The notes: generated by a model from the sequence alone, not told the origin. A stretch of DNA of 64,000 nucleotides from Mycolicibacterium sp. MU0053 (GCF_963378095.1 NZ_OY726397.1:992001-1056000), one strand, 5' to 3'; positions 48,527-57,834 are shown, numbered from the stretch's first letter. Program-made: numbers and translations.

Positions 48527-49336
48527 ATGTCACAGAAAGTCGAACTCCCGCTGGCCCAACGGTCGTGGGAAGATCTGCCCGGTCACTGGCTGTTGGCCCG
48601 GCTGGGCAAGCGGGTGCTGCGCCCCGGTGGTCGCGAGCTGACCTCCCGACTGCTCGCCGCCGCCGGTATCGGCGGCGCCGATGTCGTCGAACTGGGTCCG
48701 GGGCTGGGGCGCACCGCCAAGGACATCGGCGCGTTGGGGCCGGCCACCTATGTCGGCGTCGATGACAGCGGCGCGGCCTCGGCGATGGTGCAGGAGGTGG
48801 TCGAGGCCACCGCGGGCCGCACCGTCACCGCCGACGCCGCCAGCACCGGACTCGCGGACGGCAGCGCCGACGTCGTCGTCGGCGAGGCCATGCTGACCAT
48901 GCAGGGGGACAAGGCCAAGCGGGCCATCGTCGATGAGGCATTCCGGGTGTTGCGGCCCGGCGGTCGCTACGCCATCCACGAATTGGCGCTCACGCCGGAC
49001 GACCTTCCGCAGGACACCAAGGACGCCGTCCGCCGCGATCTGGCGCGCTCCATCAAGGTCAATGCCAGGCCGCTGACCGTCGCGGAATGGTCTGCGCTGC
49101 TTACTGATTCGGGGTTTCGGGTCACCACCGTCGAGCAGGCTCCGATGGCTCTGCTGCGCCCCAAGCGGGTGATTGCCGACGAGGGTCTGTTCGGGGCCCT
49201 GCGCATCGTGGGCAACGTGCTCAGCCACCCCGCCGCGCGCAACCGCGTCCTGGGCATGCGCAACACCTTCACCAGGTACGCCGGGGCGATGACCGCCGTG
49301 GCGATCGTGGCGGTGGTTCCGGACGCCGCCGGTTGA
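48527..49336 (+). CDS. Class I SAM-dependent methyltransferase
   Basis: A 269-residue methyltransferase. Motif I VVELGPGLGRTAKDI (about 52-66), the acidic residue in TYVGVDDSG, motif II-like ADVVVGEAMLTMQ and post-motif VLRPGGRYAIHELAL identify the Rossmann fold. The substrate is unknown. The stop overlaps a TTG start of the downstream regulator (TTGA), a coupled pair. An IdeR-like box in the leader suggests iron control. The C-terminal helix-rich part (LSHPAARNRVLGMRNTF) is an extension of unclear role. Confidence 0.87.
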   Translation: MSQKVELPLAQRSWEDLPGHWLLARLGKRVLRPGGRELTSRLLAAAGIGGADVVELGPGLGRTAKDIGALGPATYVGVDDSGAASAMVQEVVEATAGRTVTADAASTGLADGSADVVVGEAMLTMQGDKAKRAIVDEAFRVLRPGGRYAIHELALTPDDLPQDTKDAVRRDLARSIKVNARPLTVAEWSALLTDSGFRVTTVEQAPMALLRPKRVIADEGLFGALRIVGNVLSHPAARNRVLGMRNTFTRYAGAMTAVAIVAVVPDAAG

Positions 49337-50016
49337 CGACGCCGTCGCACGACACCTCCCGACCTGCGTCCGAGCGTGCGGCCGGCCAGCAGCGCGGGCG
49401 CGTGCTGGAGTTGGTGCGCTCGTCCGGCGAGCCCGTCGATGCCCGGCAGGTGGCCGACGCACTGGCCATCCACGTGACCACCGCGCGGTTTCACCTGGGC
49501 ACCCTGGAGAGCCAGGGGGCGATCCGGCGCGGCGCGGGAACGCGGGGCGGCCGGGCGGGTAGACCGCGACTGACCTACGAACTGGCCCCGCGGCTCGGGT
49601 ACGCCGAGATCGTCGCGCTGTTTGCGACCCATCTCGGCGGTACGGTCGCCGAGCGCGAGGAGCGGGCGACGCGGATCGGGGCCGATCTGGCGCGGCGCGT
49701 CCGGCTGGCCCGAACCCGACCGACCACTTCGGTGACCGACCTGGTGGTGGCCGCGCTCGAGGAACTCGGATTTCAGACCCGTTCGGTGGTGGACGCCTTC
49801 GGCGAGGTCACGGTCGGGATCTGTACCTGCCCGTTGGCCGAGATCGCGGTGGATGCTCCCGAAGTGGTGCGCGGAATCCAGCAGGGCCTCATCCAAGAGG
49901 TGGTGGACGTCAACGCCGCGACGCTGGGCCGGGGCTACCGGGTCAGCGTGGACCCGGACCCGCGCGCGGGCTCGTGTGAGGTCCGCCTGGTGTTGCGGGC
50001 CGAGCCGGGGCTCTGA
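49333..50016 (+). CDS. SufR-like winged-helix regulator
   Basis: A 227-residue regulator with an N-terminal winged HTH (RGRVLELVRSSGEPVDARQV, HVTTARFHLGTLESQGAIRR) and a C-terminal sensory domain ending with ICTCPL and CEVRLVLRAEPG. The cysteine placement resembles SufR/DeoR-like iron-sulfur cluster regulators, though only three cysteines are visible, so cluster binding is not assured. It is translated from a TTG overlapping the methyltransferase stop. Together with the iron box upstream, an iron or sulfur-cluster response is plausible. Confidence 0.75.
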   Translation: MTTPSHDTSRPASERAAGQQRGRVLELVRSSGEPVDARQVADALAIHVTTARFHLGTLESQGAIRRGAGTRGGRAGRPRLTYELAPRLGYAEIVALFATHLGGTVAEREERATRIGADLARRVRLARTRPTTSVTDLVVAALEELGFQTRSVVDAFGEVTVGICTCPLAEIAVDAPEVVRGIQQGLIQEVVDVNAATLGRGYRVSVDPDPRAGSCEVRLVLRAEPGL

Positions 50017-50459
50017 GCCCAGCGAACATGTGCGGTCCTGCGGCGGGCTCGGCGGTGGCGCGCTGCCGGTGAGCGGGCCCGGACCGGCCCGGTTAAAGTC
50101 CGCGTCGCGTAACACGCTCGAAATCGACCGTGTGATTTACCCCTCATTTCGCGGGCGCAGGGGTAAGAGAATCTTATTAAGAGAAGTTGAAGAACAGCCG
50201 AATGCCAATTAGCCAGATTGTGAAGCGCGGCAGGCCATCGACTCGCGCGGTCTTGCTGACAGCAAACAACACAATTCGGTAACGGCGGCTCCTGAGCGCC
50301 TGCTTAGACAAATCGCCCGATGTGTCCGGTCGCGGCTGCGCGTTCGAATTTTATGTCGTATCGGGTCGCTAGACTCGATCGTGGCCGATGCCGAATTGGC
50401 ATCCGAACTCACATCCGCGATTGGTGTGCGGGGCGTGCCTGAGGGAGGAATCGACGACT
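50017..50459. other. AT-richer leader region with hairpins
   Basis: About 440 bp without a gene. It holds a CGGGCC/GGCCCG hairpin (50074-50091, likely terminator of the regulator), a perfect 8-bp stem TTACCCCT/AGGGGTAA around a 14-nt loop (50137-50166), the small palindrome TCTTATTAAGA just after it, and the inverted repeat GATGCC-GAATT-GGCATC (50387-50403) 57 bp before the propeller gene. It is noticeably less GC-rich than its surroundings. Confidence 0.55.
50387..50403. promoter_or_regulatory. Palindrome upstream of beta-propeller gene
   Basis: GATGCC, GAATT, GGCATC is a perfect inverted repeat 57 bp before the ATG. A related GAATGCCAATTAGCC occurs near 50199. Possible operator. Confidence 0.35.
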
Positions 50460-51563
50460 ATGGCAAACAACAGAGTGACCAATGTGGAGCAAGTGACCCA
50501 TGCTGTTGATGGGGCGGCGCTTGCGGCTCGCGCCGACGTTGGCATCGCTCCGGTTGCGCTGCACGCGTCGCTGGCTCAAGATGCCCCCGGCTTCATCCCG
50601 GCGCGGGCGGTCACCGTCACGCGCGGTGCCATCACCGCACTCGCCGAACTCGACGGCTGCCTGCTGACCGCCAACTACGGCGCCGACACCGTATCGGTGC
50701 GCGCCGCGCAGACGCTGGGCCAGGTGACTGCCGTCGACGACATCTACGAACCGACCGCGATCGTGACCGCCGGCCGGCGCGCCTACGTGGCCTCGGTCGA
50801 ACCCGCCTACGACACCGTCACCGTCCTGGAACGCGCCGCCGTGGTGGCGCGCATCCCGGTGCGCGGGACCGTGCGTGACCTCGCCGTCAGTCCCGACGCG
50901 CGCCGCGTCTACGCCCTGCAGGCCGACGACGCAGCGATGTCACTCGGCGTGATCGACACCGAGACCCACGACGTGCGCACCGTCGACCTGACTGTCGGCC
51001 CGCACACGGTGCCGACCGCGCTGGACGTCGCCCCGACCGGCAACGTGGTGTACGTCGCGGCCGTCGACGACGCCACCGGCGTCGTGCTGGCCGTTCGGGA
51101 CGGCCGGGTCATCGGAGCCGGCCCCATCCCGTCGATGGTCCGCGACATCGTGGTCAGCCGCGATGGTCGGACGATCTTCGCCGTCAGCGACGACGACGAA
51201 TTCGGCGGTGTGGTCGACCTTCTCGACGCGGAGACGCTGCAGATCACCGGCACCATCGAACTCGGCGCGCCGGTCGGCCAGGTGTCGGTCAGCGCCGACG
51301 GCGAGCGCGCCTACATCGTCAACGGCAGCTGCATCACGGTGCTGTGCACCGCCACTCGCCGCCTCATCGACCGCATCGAGACCGGTGTCGATCCGGTGAC
51401 CGCGGTGGAGAGCCTGGACGGGTCGCTGCTGTTCGTCGCCGACAACGAGGGGCGCGTCGCGTCCCTGACCGTCAACGTGACGACCAACAAGGCGCTCGCG
51501 CAGATTCTCGACGCCGACGTCATCGATCTGCCGATGCACGAACTCGAGGCCGCGGCGGTCTAG
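50460..51563 (+). CDS. YncE-like beta-propeller protein
   Basis: 367 residues from ATG 50460, which has a strong GGGAGGA site. No signal peptide. Six to seven repeats of the type LxVSPDARRVYAL, VAPTGNVVYVAAVDD, VSRDGRTIFAVSDDD, VSADGERAYIVNGS and VESLDGSLLFVADNE indicate a seven-bladed propeller of the YncE family. Such propellers bind other proteins, DNA or small ligands; the cytoplasmic form has no known reaction. The long AT-rich leader suggests regulated expression. It converges with a small secreted protein gene. Confidence 0.8.
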   Translation: MANNRVTNVEQVTHAVDGAALAARADVGIAPVALHASLAQDAPGFIPARAVTVTRGAITALAELDGCLLTANYGADTVSVRAAQTLGQVTAVDDIYEPTAIVTAGRRAYVASVEPAYDTVTVLERAAVVARIPVRGTVRDLAVSPDARRVYALQADDAAMSLGVIDTETHDVRTVDLTVGPHTVPTALDVAPTGNVVYVAAVDDATGVVLAVRDGRVIGAGPIPSMVRDIVVSRDGRTIFAVSDDDEFGGVVDLLDAETLQITGTIELGAPVGQVSVSADGERAYIVNGSCITVLCTATRRLIDRIETGVDPVTAVESLDGSLLFVADNEGRVASLTVNVTTNKALAQILDADVIDLPMHELEAAAV

Positions 51564-51574
51564 CGCCGCTCAGC

Positions 51575-51856
51575 TCACCGCGAGCAGTCCAGCGAGACCG
51601 TGATGATCTGGCGCTTCGGCGTCGGGTCCTCGCGCTCGAGTGCAATGCGCATCCGGTTGATCCGGGTCGGGTTGCGGATGTCGGTGACCACGCAGTTCTC
51701 CAGCGGGCCGGTGCCCACGCGGTCGATGACCACGTTGTAGCCCTGCCTGCGCAGGTCGGTGATGGCGTCCTGGGCGGAATCGGCCGCGGCCACCGCCGGG
51801 AACAACAGCCCGCAGGCCACCATCGCAACCGCCGCGGTCGCACTCGTGATCCGCAT
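51575..51856 (-). CDS. Small secreted protein, paralogue of 40940-41239
   Basis: 93 residues. Signal peptide MRITSATAAVAMVACGLLFP ends near VAAA before DSA. The mature part has GYNVVIDRVGTGPLENCVVT, IRNPTRINRMR and IITVSLDC, matching the other copy at two cysteines and the VxxDRxGxxPLExCVVTxxRNP skeleton. ATG 51856 was chosen for the signal. Function unknown; probably a disulfide-bonded wall or periplasmic protein. Confidence 0.8.
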   Translation of the reverse strand: MRITSATAAVAMVACGLLFPAVAAADSAQDAITDLRRQGYNVVIDRVGTGPLENCVVTDIRNPTRINRMRIALEREDPTPKRQIITVSLDCSR

Positions 51857-51885
51857 CGTCTCGCCCTCCGCCGCTGCCCAGTAGA

Positions 51886-52227
51886 TCATCCCCCGGCGGC
51901 GCGCGGCGCGTACATGATGACCCCGACGCCCACCAGGCACAGCAGCGCGCCGGTGAGGTCCCACCGGTCGGGCCGAAACCCGTCGAGCACCATCCCCCAG
52001 GCCAACGAGCCCGCGACGAAAACGCCGCCGTAGGCGGCCAGGATGCGCCCGAAATTCGCGTCCGGCTGCAGGGTGGCGACAAAACCGTAGGCGCCCAGCG
52101 CGATCGCCCCGAGCCCGGCCCACCACCAGCCGCGGTCCTCGCGGACACCCTGCCACACCAACCAAGCGCCGCCGATTTCGAACAAGGCGGCGACCACGAA
52201 GAGTAAAACCGACTTCCCGATCGTCAC
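51886..52227 (-). CDS. YnfA/UPF0060-family membrane protein
   Basis: A 113-residue protein with four membrane helices and family motifs [40 protein letters not shown] and [20 protein letters not shown]. The family is distantly related to small multidrug resistance exporters, and some members have been linked to tolerance of toxic cations. ATG 52227. It stands 61 bp from the divergent fadD14-like gene. Confidence 0.93.
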   Translation of the reverse strand: MTIGKSVLLFVVAALFEIGGAWLVWQGVREDRGWWWAGLGAIALGAYGFVATLQPDANFGRILAAYGGVFVAGSLAWGMVLDGFRPDRWDLTGALLCLVGVGVIMYAPRAAGG

Positions 52228-52288
52228 CAGGGCTAGCGTAGGGCACCCGGGGTGCAGGCCCCATGACGCGAGAGGGCTGAGTCAAGCG

Positions 52289-53920
52289 ATGCAAAGCACC
52301 ATCGAACCGTTCCCGTTGACCATCGGTGGGATCCTCCGTTACGCGGCGACGGTGCACGGCGAACGCACGGTGACCACCGCAACCGGCGACGGCGGCTACC
52401 GGCACACCAGCTACCAGGAGGTCGGGCGCGACGCCGCACGACTGGCCAACGCGCTGCGTCGCTTGGGCATCACCGGCGATCAGCGCGTCGGCACGTTCAT
52501 GTGGAACAACGCCGAGCATCTGATCGCGTACGTCGCGATCCCGGCCATGGGCGCGGTGCTGCACACGCTCAACATCCGGCTGTTCCCCGAACAGATCGAG
52601 TTCGTCGCCTATGAGGCGGCCGATCAGGTACTGATCGCCGATTCGTCGCTGGCCTCGGTACTGGCGCCGGTGCTGCCGTCGATGGAGACCGTGCACACGG
52701 TGATCGCGGTCGGCGACGGCGACCTTTCCCCGCTGACGGCGTCCGGCAAGACCGTGCTGCGCTACCACGAGGTGCTGGCCGCCGAATCCGACGACTTCGA
52801 CTGGCCCGAGATGGACGAAAACTCCGCCGCGGCAATGTGTTACACCAGCGGCACCACCGGACACCCGAAGGGCGTGGTCTACAGCCACCGCTCCAGCTAC
52901 TTGCATGCGATGGCGACCTGCGGCGGTAACGCGTTGGGCCTCGGATTCTCCGACAAGGCGCTCCCGATTGTCCCGATGTTCCACGCCAACGCCTGGGGTC
53001 TGCCGTATGCGGCGTTGATGGGCGGGGCTGATCTGGTGATGCCCGATCGTTTCATGGATCCGGCGTCGTTGGTGAACCTCATCGAGACGCAGCGGCCCAC
53101 GGTCGCCGGCGCCGTGCCGACCATCTGGAACGGCGTCATGAACTATCTGCACGACAACCCGGGACACGACATCTCGTCGCTGCGGTTGGTCGGGTGCGGC
53201 GGCTCGGCGGTGCCGGTGTCGCTGATGCGGACCTTCCAGGAGACGTTCGGGGTGGAGATCCGGCAACTGTGGGGGATGACCGAAACCTCACCGATCGCGA
53301 CGCTGGCCTGGCCGCCGCCGGGGGTGAGCGAGGACAAGCACTGGGAACTGCGCGGCAGTCAGGGCCGGCCACTGTGCGGCGTGGAGGCCCGCATCGTCGA
53401 CGATGCCGGCACCGTACTGCCCAACGACGACGAATCGGTGGGCGAACTCGAGGTCCGCGGGCACTGGATCACCAGCTCGTACTACCGCGACGCCGACCCC
53501 TCGAAGTTCAAGGCGGGCTGGATGCGCACCGGCGACGTCGGGCGCATCGACGAACTCGGCTACGTCACCCTGACCGACCGGGCCAAGGACGTGATCAAGT
53601 CCGGCGGCGAGTGGATCTCGTCGGTGGAGCTGGAGAACCACCTCATCGCACACCCGGCCGTGCTGGAGGCCGCGGTGATCGGCGTGCCGGACGAGCGCTG
53701 GGAGGAGCGACCGCTGGCGGTGGTGGTGGTCAAGGACGGCGCCGAGGTCAGTGCCGAGGAACTGCGAGACTTCCTGAGCGACAAGGTCGTTCGGTGGTGG
53801 CTGCCGGAGCGCTGGACCTTCGCCATCGAAGTCCCGCGCACCAGCGTCGGCAAGTACGACAAGAAGGCCATTCGAGCCCTGCACGCCGAAGGCAACTACG
53901 AGGTGCAGACGCTGGACTGA
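52289..53920 (+). CDS. fadD14: Fatty-acid-CoA ligase, FadD14-like
   Basis: A 543-residue AMP-forming acyl-CoA synthetase. Motifs: YTSGTTGHPKGVVYSH, LWGMTETSPIATLAWPP, GWMRTGDVGRIDELGY, DRAKDVIKSGGEWISSVELE and a C-terminal TSVGKYDKK. The GEWISSVELEN form places it in the medium/long-chain (AlkK-like) group. Length and the gene order to the right (Rv1059-like, patatins, lpqV) match M. tuberculosis fadD14. It converges with the thiolase gene. Confidence 0.9.
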   Translation: MQSTIEPFPLTIGGILRYAATVHGERTVTTATGDGGYRHTSYQEVGRDAARLANALRRLGITGDQRVGTFMWNNAEHLIAYVAIPAMGAVLHTLNIRLFPEQIEFVAYEAADQVLIADSSLASVLAPVLPSMETVHTVIAVGDGDLSPLTASGKTVLRYHEVLAAESDDFDWPEMDENSAAAMCYTSGTTGHPKGVVYSHRSSYLHAMATCGGNALGLGFSDKALPIVPMFHANAWGLPYAALMGGADLVMPDRFMDPASLVNLIETQRPTVAGAVPTIWNGVMNYLHDNPGHDISSLRLVGCGGSAVPVSLMRTFQETFGVEIRQLWGMTETSPIATLAWPPPGVSEDKHWELRGSQGRPLCGVEARIVDDAGTVLPNDDESVGELEVRGHWITSSYYRDADPSKFKAGWMRTGDVGRIDELGYVTLTDRAKDVIKSGGEWISSVELENHLIAHPAVLEAAVIGVPDERWEERPLAVVVVKDGAEVSAEELRDFLSDKVVRWWLPERWTFAIEVPRTSVGKYDKKAIRALHAEGNYEVQTLD

Positions 53921-53935
53921 TCGCCGGGGCGGTGA

Positions 53936-55147
53936 CTAGCGTTCGGCGCGCTGATACGCGGTGACGACGGCGGCGCCACCGAGCCCGATGTTGTGCTGCA
54001 GCGCCGCGGTGACGCCGTCGACCTGGCGCTTGTCGGCGGTACCGCGCAGCTGCCAGGTCAGCTCGCTGCACTGGGCCAACCCGGTGGCGCCGAGCGGATG
54101 GCCCTTCGAGATCAGCCCGCCAGACGGGTTGACCACCCAGCGTCCGCCGTAGGTGGTCTGGTTGTCGTCGATGAGCGCCGGCGCCTCGCCCGGGCCGCAC
54201 AGGCCCAGCGCCTCGTACAGCAGCAACTCGTTGGCCGAGAAGCAGTCGTGCAGTTCGATGACCTGGAAGTCCTGCGGACCCAGGCCGGACTGGTCGTAAA
54301 CCTGCCGGGCGGCTTGCACGTTCATGTCATGGCCGATGACGTTGGCGGCGCTGCCGTCGAAGGTCGAGGCGAAGTCGGTGGTCATCGACTGCCCGACGAT
54401 CTCGACGGCCTGGCCGGCCAGATTGTGCTTGGCCACGTAGTCCTCGCTGGCCAGCACCACCGCCGCCGAACCGTCCGAAGTCGGCGAACATTGCAGCTTG
54501 GTCAGCGGATCGGAGATCATCTTGGCGGCCAGGATGTCCTCGAGCGTGTACTCGTCCTGGAACTGCGCATACGGATTGTTCACCGAATGCTTGTGATTCT
54601 TGTAGCCGATCTTGGCGAAATGCTCGGCGGTGGTGCCGTACTTCTTCATGTGCTCGCGGCCCGCCGCCCCGAACATCCACGGCGCCACCGGAAATTGCAT
54701 CTCGTCGATCTCGTTGAGCGCCAGAATGTGGCGCTTCATGGGAGACTCCCGGTCCTCGGAGCCCCCGCTCAACGACCCCGGTTGCATCTTCTCGAAGCCC
54801 AACGCCAGCACGCAGTCCGCCAACCCCCCGCGGATGGCCTGCGCACCCAGGTACAGCGCGGTCGATCCGGTGGAGCAGTTGTTGTTGACATTGACAATCG
54901 GGATGCCGGTCATGCCCAGTTCGTAGAGCGCCCGCTGACCGCAGGTGGAGTCACCGGCGACGTACCCGACGTAGCCCTGCTCGATCTCGGTGTAGTCCAC
55001 CCCGGCGTCCTGCAGCGCCTTGGTGCCGGACTCCTTGGCCATCTGCGGGTAATCCCAGCCTTCGCGGCTCCCCGGCTTCTCGAACTTGGTCATGCCGACT
55101 CCCACGACATAGACCTTGTTGGCGGCTCGCGACGGCTGCTGACCCAT
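53936..55147 (-). CDS. SCP-x-type thiolase / lipid-transfer protein
   Basis: A 403-residue thiolase-like enzyme from ATG 55147 (GGGGATCTGAG upstream). It has the nucleophilic Cys in [30 protein letters not shown], and [20 protein letters not shown]. This is the non-decarboxylating SCP-x/Ltp subfamily used in degradation of branched and sterol side chains. No C-terminal SCP2 domain is present. It probably cleaves a 3-ketoacyl-CoA from fatty or sterol side-chain substrates and is divergent from a small membrane protein. Confidence 0.9.
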   Translation of the reverse strand: MGQQPSRAANKVYVVGVGMTKFEKPGSREGWDYPQMAKESGTKALQDAGVDYTEIEQGYVGYVAGDSTCGQRALYELGMTGIPIVNVNNNCSTGSTALYLGAQAIRGGLADCVLALGFEKMQPGSLSGGSEDRESPMKRHILALNEIDEMQFPVAPWMFGAAGREHMKKYGTTAEHFAKIGYKNHKHSVNNPYAQFQDEYTLEDILAAKMISDPLTKLQCSPTSDGSAAVVLASEDYVAKHNLAGQAVEIVGQSMTTDFASTFDGSAANVIGHDMNVQAARQVYDQSGLGPQDFQVIELHDCFSANELLLYEALGLCGPGEAPALIDDNQTTYGGRWVVNPSGGLISKGHPLGATGLAQCSELTWQLRGTADKRQVDGVTAALQHNIGLGGAAVVTAYQRAER

Positions 55148-55207
55148 CTCAGATCCCCTTTGATCGGTGGTCAGTCGAATGTAGGCGATTGCTACCGTGG
55201 TTCCGCA

Positions 55208-55810
55208 ATGACCCTGCGCCTTCAGTGTTGGCTGTTCGCCGTGGGTGCGACGTTCTTCGCGGTCGCCACCGCGCCCGGCGTTCCGGCCGTCGTCACCGCC
55301 ACCGGCACCAACGTGCTGTGCTTCATCGGATCCTGGTTCTTCACCAGCGCCGCGTTCATCCAGTGGCGCGGGGCGGGACCGCAGGTGCCCGAACGGCTTT
55401 CGGCATCCACGCAGTTGGCCGGGACGGTGATGTTCAACCTCAGCACCGGCGCCGCGGTGTGGGCGCACCGCGTACCCGCCGAGCGAGACTTCGTCTGGAC
55501 CCCGGATGCGTTCGGCTCGACGCTGTTCCTCGTCAGCAGTGCGGTGGCGGTGTACCTGGTGGTGCGCGGCGGGGGGTGGCTGCGCCCCGATTCGCGGGAA
55601 TGGCAGGCCGGCTGGCTCAACCTGATCGGGTCGGTGGCATTCGGCGCGTCGGCCGTCGGCGCAGTTGTCCGCGGCGCCGGCACCGTCGCCGACCAGCGAC
55701 TGGCCAACGTCGGCACCTTCGTCGGCGCGTTGTGCTTTCTGGTGGCGGCGCTGGTGACGCTGCCCGCGCGCGCCCAATCAGCGCGAGCAGACGCAAACTC
55801 CCCTGGGTAG
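55208..55810 (+). CDS. Multi-helix membrane protein
   Basis: 200 residues, with about five hydrophobic segments: [73 protein letters not shown] and [19 protein letters not shown]. The [10 protein letters not shown] and [20 protein letters not shown] segments are like those of YrhK-type membrane proteins. Function unknown. It is divergent from the thiolase and 112 bp before the DapB-like gene. Confidence 0.68.
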   Translation: MTLRLQCWLFAVGATFFAVATAPGVPAVVTATGTNVLCFIGSWFFTSAAFIQWRGAGPQVPERLSASTQLAGTVMFNLSTGAAVWAHRVPAERDFVWTPDAFGSTLFLVSSAVAVYLVVRGGGWLRPDSREWQAGWLNLIGSVAFGASAVGAVVRGAGTVADQRLANVGTFVGALCFLVAALVTLPARAQSARADANSPG

Positions 55811-55887
55811 GGGCCGGATTGGGCGATTCTGCGTCTGCTCGGCGGGGCGGGCCATGTACAAACCGGGCCGCACCCGCCAAGATGACT

Positions 55888-55901
55888 TAGAACGTGTTCT
55901 A
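55888..55901. promoter_or_regulatory. KstR-type operator
   Basis: TAGAACGTGTTCTA is a perfect palindrome within CTTAGAACGTGTTCTAGTTC and fits the mycobacterial KstR consensus (TNNAACNNGTTNNA). It lies 21 bp before the GTG start of the DapB-like gene, so that gene is probably repressed by KstR and induced by sterol-derived CoA thioesters. Confidence 0.75.
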
Positions 55902-55922
55902 GTTCTGCCGAGGAGGCCGGTC

Positions 55923-56981
55923 GTGGCGTTGAGGGTCGTGCAGTGGGCAACCGGCGGTGTCGGCGTCGCGGCCATCCGGGCCGTGCTGGACCATCCCGAC
56001 CTCGAGTTGGCCGGGTGCTGGGTGCATTCACCGGACAAGGCCGGCAAGGACGTCGGCGACCTGATCGGTGCGGATTCACTCGGGGTGACCGCCACCAACA
56101 GTGTCGAGCAGATCCTGGCCCTGGACGCCGATGCCGTGATCTACGCCCCGCTGCTGCCGATCCCCGACGAGGTCGCGGCGTTGCTGCGCTCGGGAAAGAA
56201 CGTGGTGACCCCGGTCGGCTGGATCTACCCGAGCCCCCGTCAGGCCGCACCGCTGATCGAGGCGGCGCTGGCCGGCAACGTCACCCTGCACGGCACCGGA
56301 ATCGCGCCCGGCGGCATCAGCGAGAAGTTCCCGCTGCTGCTTTCGGCCATGTCCACCGCGGTGACTTACGTTCGCGCCGAAGAGTTCTCCGACCTGCGGA
56401 CCTATGATGCACCCGAGGTGCTGCGGCATGTGATGGGCTTCGGTGACACCCCGGACAAGGCGCTGAGCGGCCCGATGCAGAAGTTGCTCGACGGCGGATT
56501 CATGCAGGCCGTCAAGATGATCGTCGACACCGTCGGCTTCGACGCCGACCCGCAGATCCGGTCCCGCCAGCAGATCGCGGTCGCGACCGCCCCGATCGAA
56601 TCTCCGCTGGGCGTCATCGAACCCGGTCAGGTGGCGGCTCGAAAGTTCCACTGGGAAGCCGTGGTTGGCGATGAGGTGGTGGTTCGGGTCACGGTGAACT
56701 GGCTGATGGGTGAGCAAAACCTGGACCCGGCCTGGACTTTCGGTCCCGAAGGTCAGCGCTACGAGATCGAAGTGAAGGGCAATCCGGACTTCACCGTGAG
56801 CCTCAAGGGCTTCCAGAGCGAGGTCGGCGCCGCGGAGGAAACCGGAATCGTGGCCACCGCGGCGCATTGCGTGAACTCGGTGCCCGCCGTCTGCGCCGCA
56901 CCGCCGGGCATCGCGACATATTTGGATCTGCCGCTGCTGTCGGCGAAGGCGGCGCCGCGGCTGGCGCGCACCGATGTCTGA
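55923..56981 (+). CDS. DapB-like NAD(P)H oxidoreductase (Rv1059-like)
   Basis: A 352-residue protein starting at GTG 55923 after a GAGGAGG site. The N-terminal Rossmann fold (VVQWATGGVGVAAIRAVLDH) and IYAPLLPIPDEVAALLRSGK match dihydrodipicolinate reductase N-domains, with GTGIAPGGISEKFPLLLSAM in the catalytic part. These proteins form a separate actinobacterial family, not lysine biosynthesis; substrates are likely CoA-bound or sterol-derived. A KstR box directly upstream supports the sterol link. Its stop overlaps the patatin start. Confidence 0.88.
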   Translation: MALRVVQWATGGVGVAAIRAVLDHPDLELAGCWVHSPDKAGKDVGDLIGADSLGVTATNSVEQILALDADAVIYAPLLPIPDEVAALLRSGKNVVTPVGWIYPSPRQAAPLIEAALAGNVTLHGTGIAPGGISEKFPLLLSAMSTAVTYVRAEEFSDLRTYDAPEVLRHVMGFGDTPDKALSGPMQKLLDGGFMQAVKMIVDTVGFDADPQIRSRQQIAVATAPIESPLGVIEPGQVAARKFHWEAVVGDEVVVRVTVNWLMGEQNLDPAWTFGPEGQRYEIEVKGNPDFTVSLKGFQSEVGAAEETGIVATAAHCVNSVPAVCAAPPGIATYLDLPLLSAKAAPRLARTDV

Positions 56982-57834
56982 GGACCGCCGCGCGCTGGTG
57001 CTCGGCGGCGGCGGCCTGGCCGGGATCGCGTGGGAAACCGGTGTGCTGCTGGGCATCAGCGACGTGGCACCGGAGGTGGGTCGAGCGCTGGTCGCCTCCG
57101 ACGTGCTGGTCGGTACGTCCGCGGGTGCGGCCGTCGCCGCCCAGATCAGCAGCCCCATGAGCCTCGCGGAGCTGTTCGACCGGCAGTTGTCGGCCGAATC
57201 CGCCGAGATCGACCCGGGGGTCGAGATCGACGACGTCGCCGGGCTGTTCCTGGCGGCGATGCTCACCCCGAACGCGACCAAGGCCGAAAAGCTGCGGAAG
57301 ATCGGTGCGGTGGCGGCGCAGGCCGACACCGTCAGCGAGGCGGTGCGCCGCGAGGTGATCGCGCACCGGCTGCCGTCGCTCCAGTGGCCCGACCGCGACC
57401 TGCGCCTGACCGCGATCGACATCGATACCGGGGAACTGCTGGCCTTCGGCCGCCGCTGCGGTGTCGAACTCGTCGACGCCGTCGCGGCCAGCTGTGCGGT
57501 GCCCGGGGCGTGGCCGCCGGTGACGATCGGCGGCCGCCGCTACCTGGACGGCGGCGTGGCCAGCACCGTCAACATGGTCTTCGCGGCGGACTGCGCGACC
57601 GCGGTCGTCCTGGTGCCCGCCGCGGCGGATGCCCCGTCGCCGTGGGGCGTGTCCACGGCCGAGGAGATCGCTGCCGCCGACGGTCGGACGTTGGCGATCT
57701 TCGCCGACGCCGGCGCGCTGGCCGCCTTCGGGCGCAATCCGCTGGACCCGGCGTGCCGGATCCCGTCGGCGCAGGCGGGCCGCGCCCAGGGCCGGCGCGA
57801 GGCCGCGCGGATCGCGACTTTCCTAGGGCTCTGA
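56974..57834 (+). CDS. Patatin-like phospholipase (Rv1062-like)
   Basis: A 286-residue hydrolase with a Ser-Asp dyad: oxyanion GGGGLAG (10-16), nucleophile GTSAG (LVGTSAGAAVAA) and DGGV in YLDGGVASTVNMVFAAD. It overlaps the DapB-like stop by eight bases, so it sits in the same transcript behind the KstR box. Its 3' end overlaps by 12 bp the convergent patatin gene on the other strand. Likely an acyl-hydrolase acting on membrane lipids. Confidence 0.92.
   Translation: MSEDRRALVLGGGGLAGIAWETGVLLGISDVAPEVGRALVASDVLVGTSAGAAVAAQISSPMSLAELFDRQLSAESAEIDPGVEIDDVAGLFLAAMLTPNATKAEKLRKIGAVAAQADTVSEAVRREVIAHRLPSLQWPDRDLRLTAIDIDTGELLAFGRRCGVELVDAVAASCAVPGAWPPVTIGGRRYLDGGVASTVNMVFAADCATAVVLVPAAADAPSPWGVSTAEEIAAADGRTLAIFADAGALAAFGRNPLDPACRIPSAQAGRAQGRREAARIATFLGL

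Noticed and set aside
53993..55207. Plus-strand frame opposite the thiolase
   Set aside because: Antisense of a complete thiolase. Only the part from ATG 55208 was kept as a membrane protein gene.
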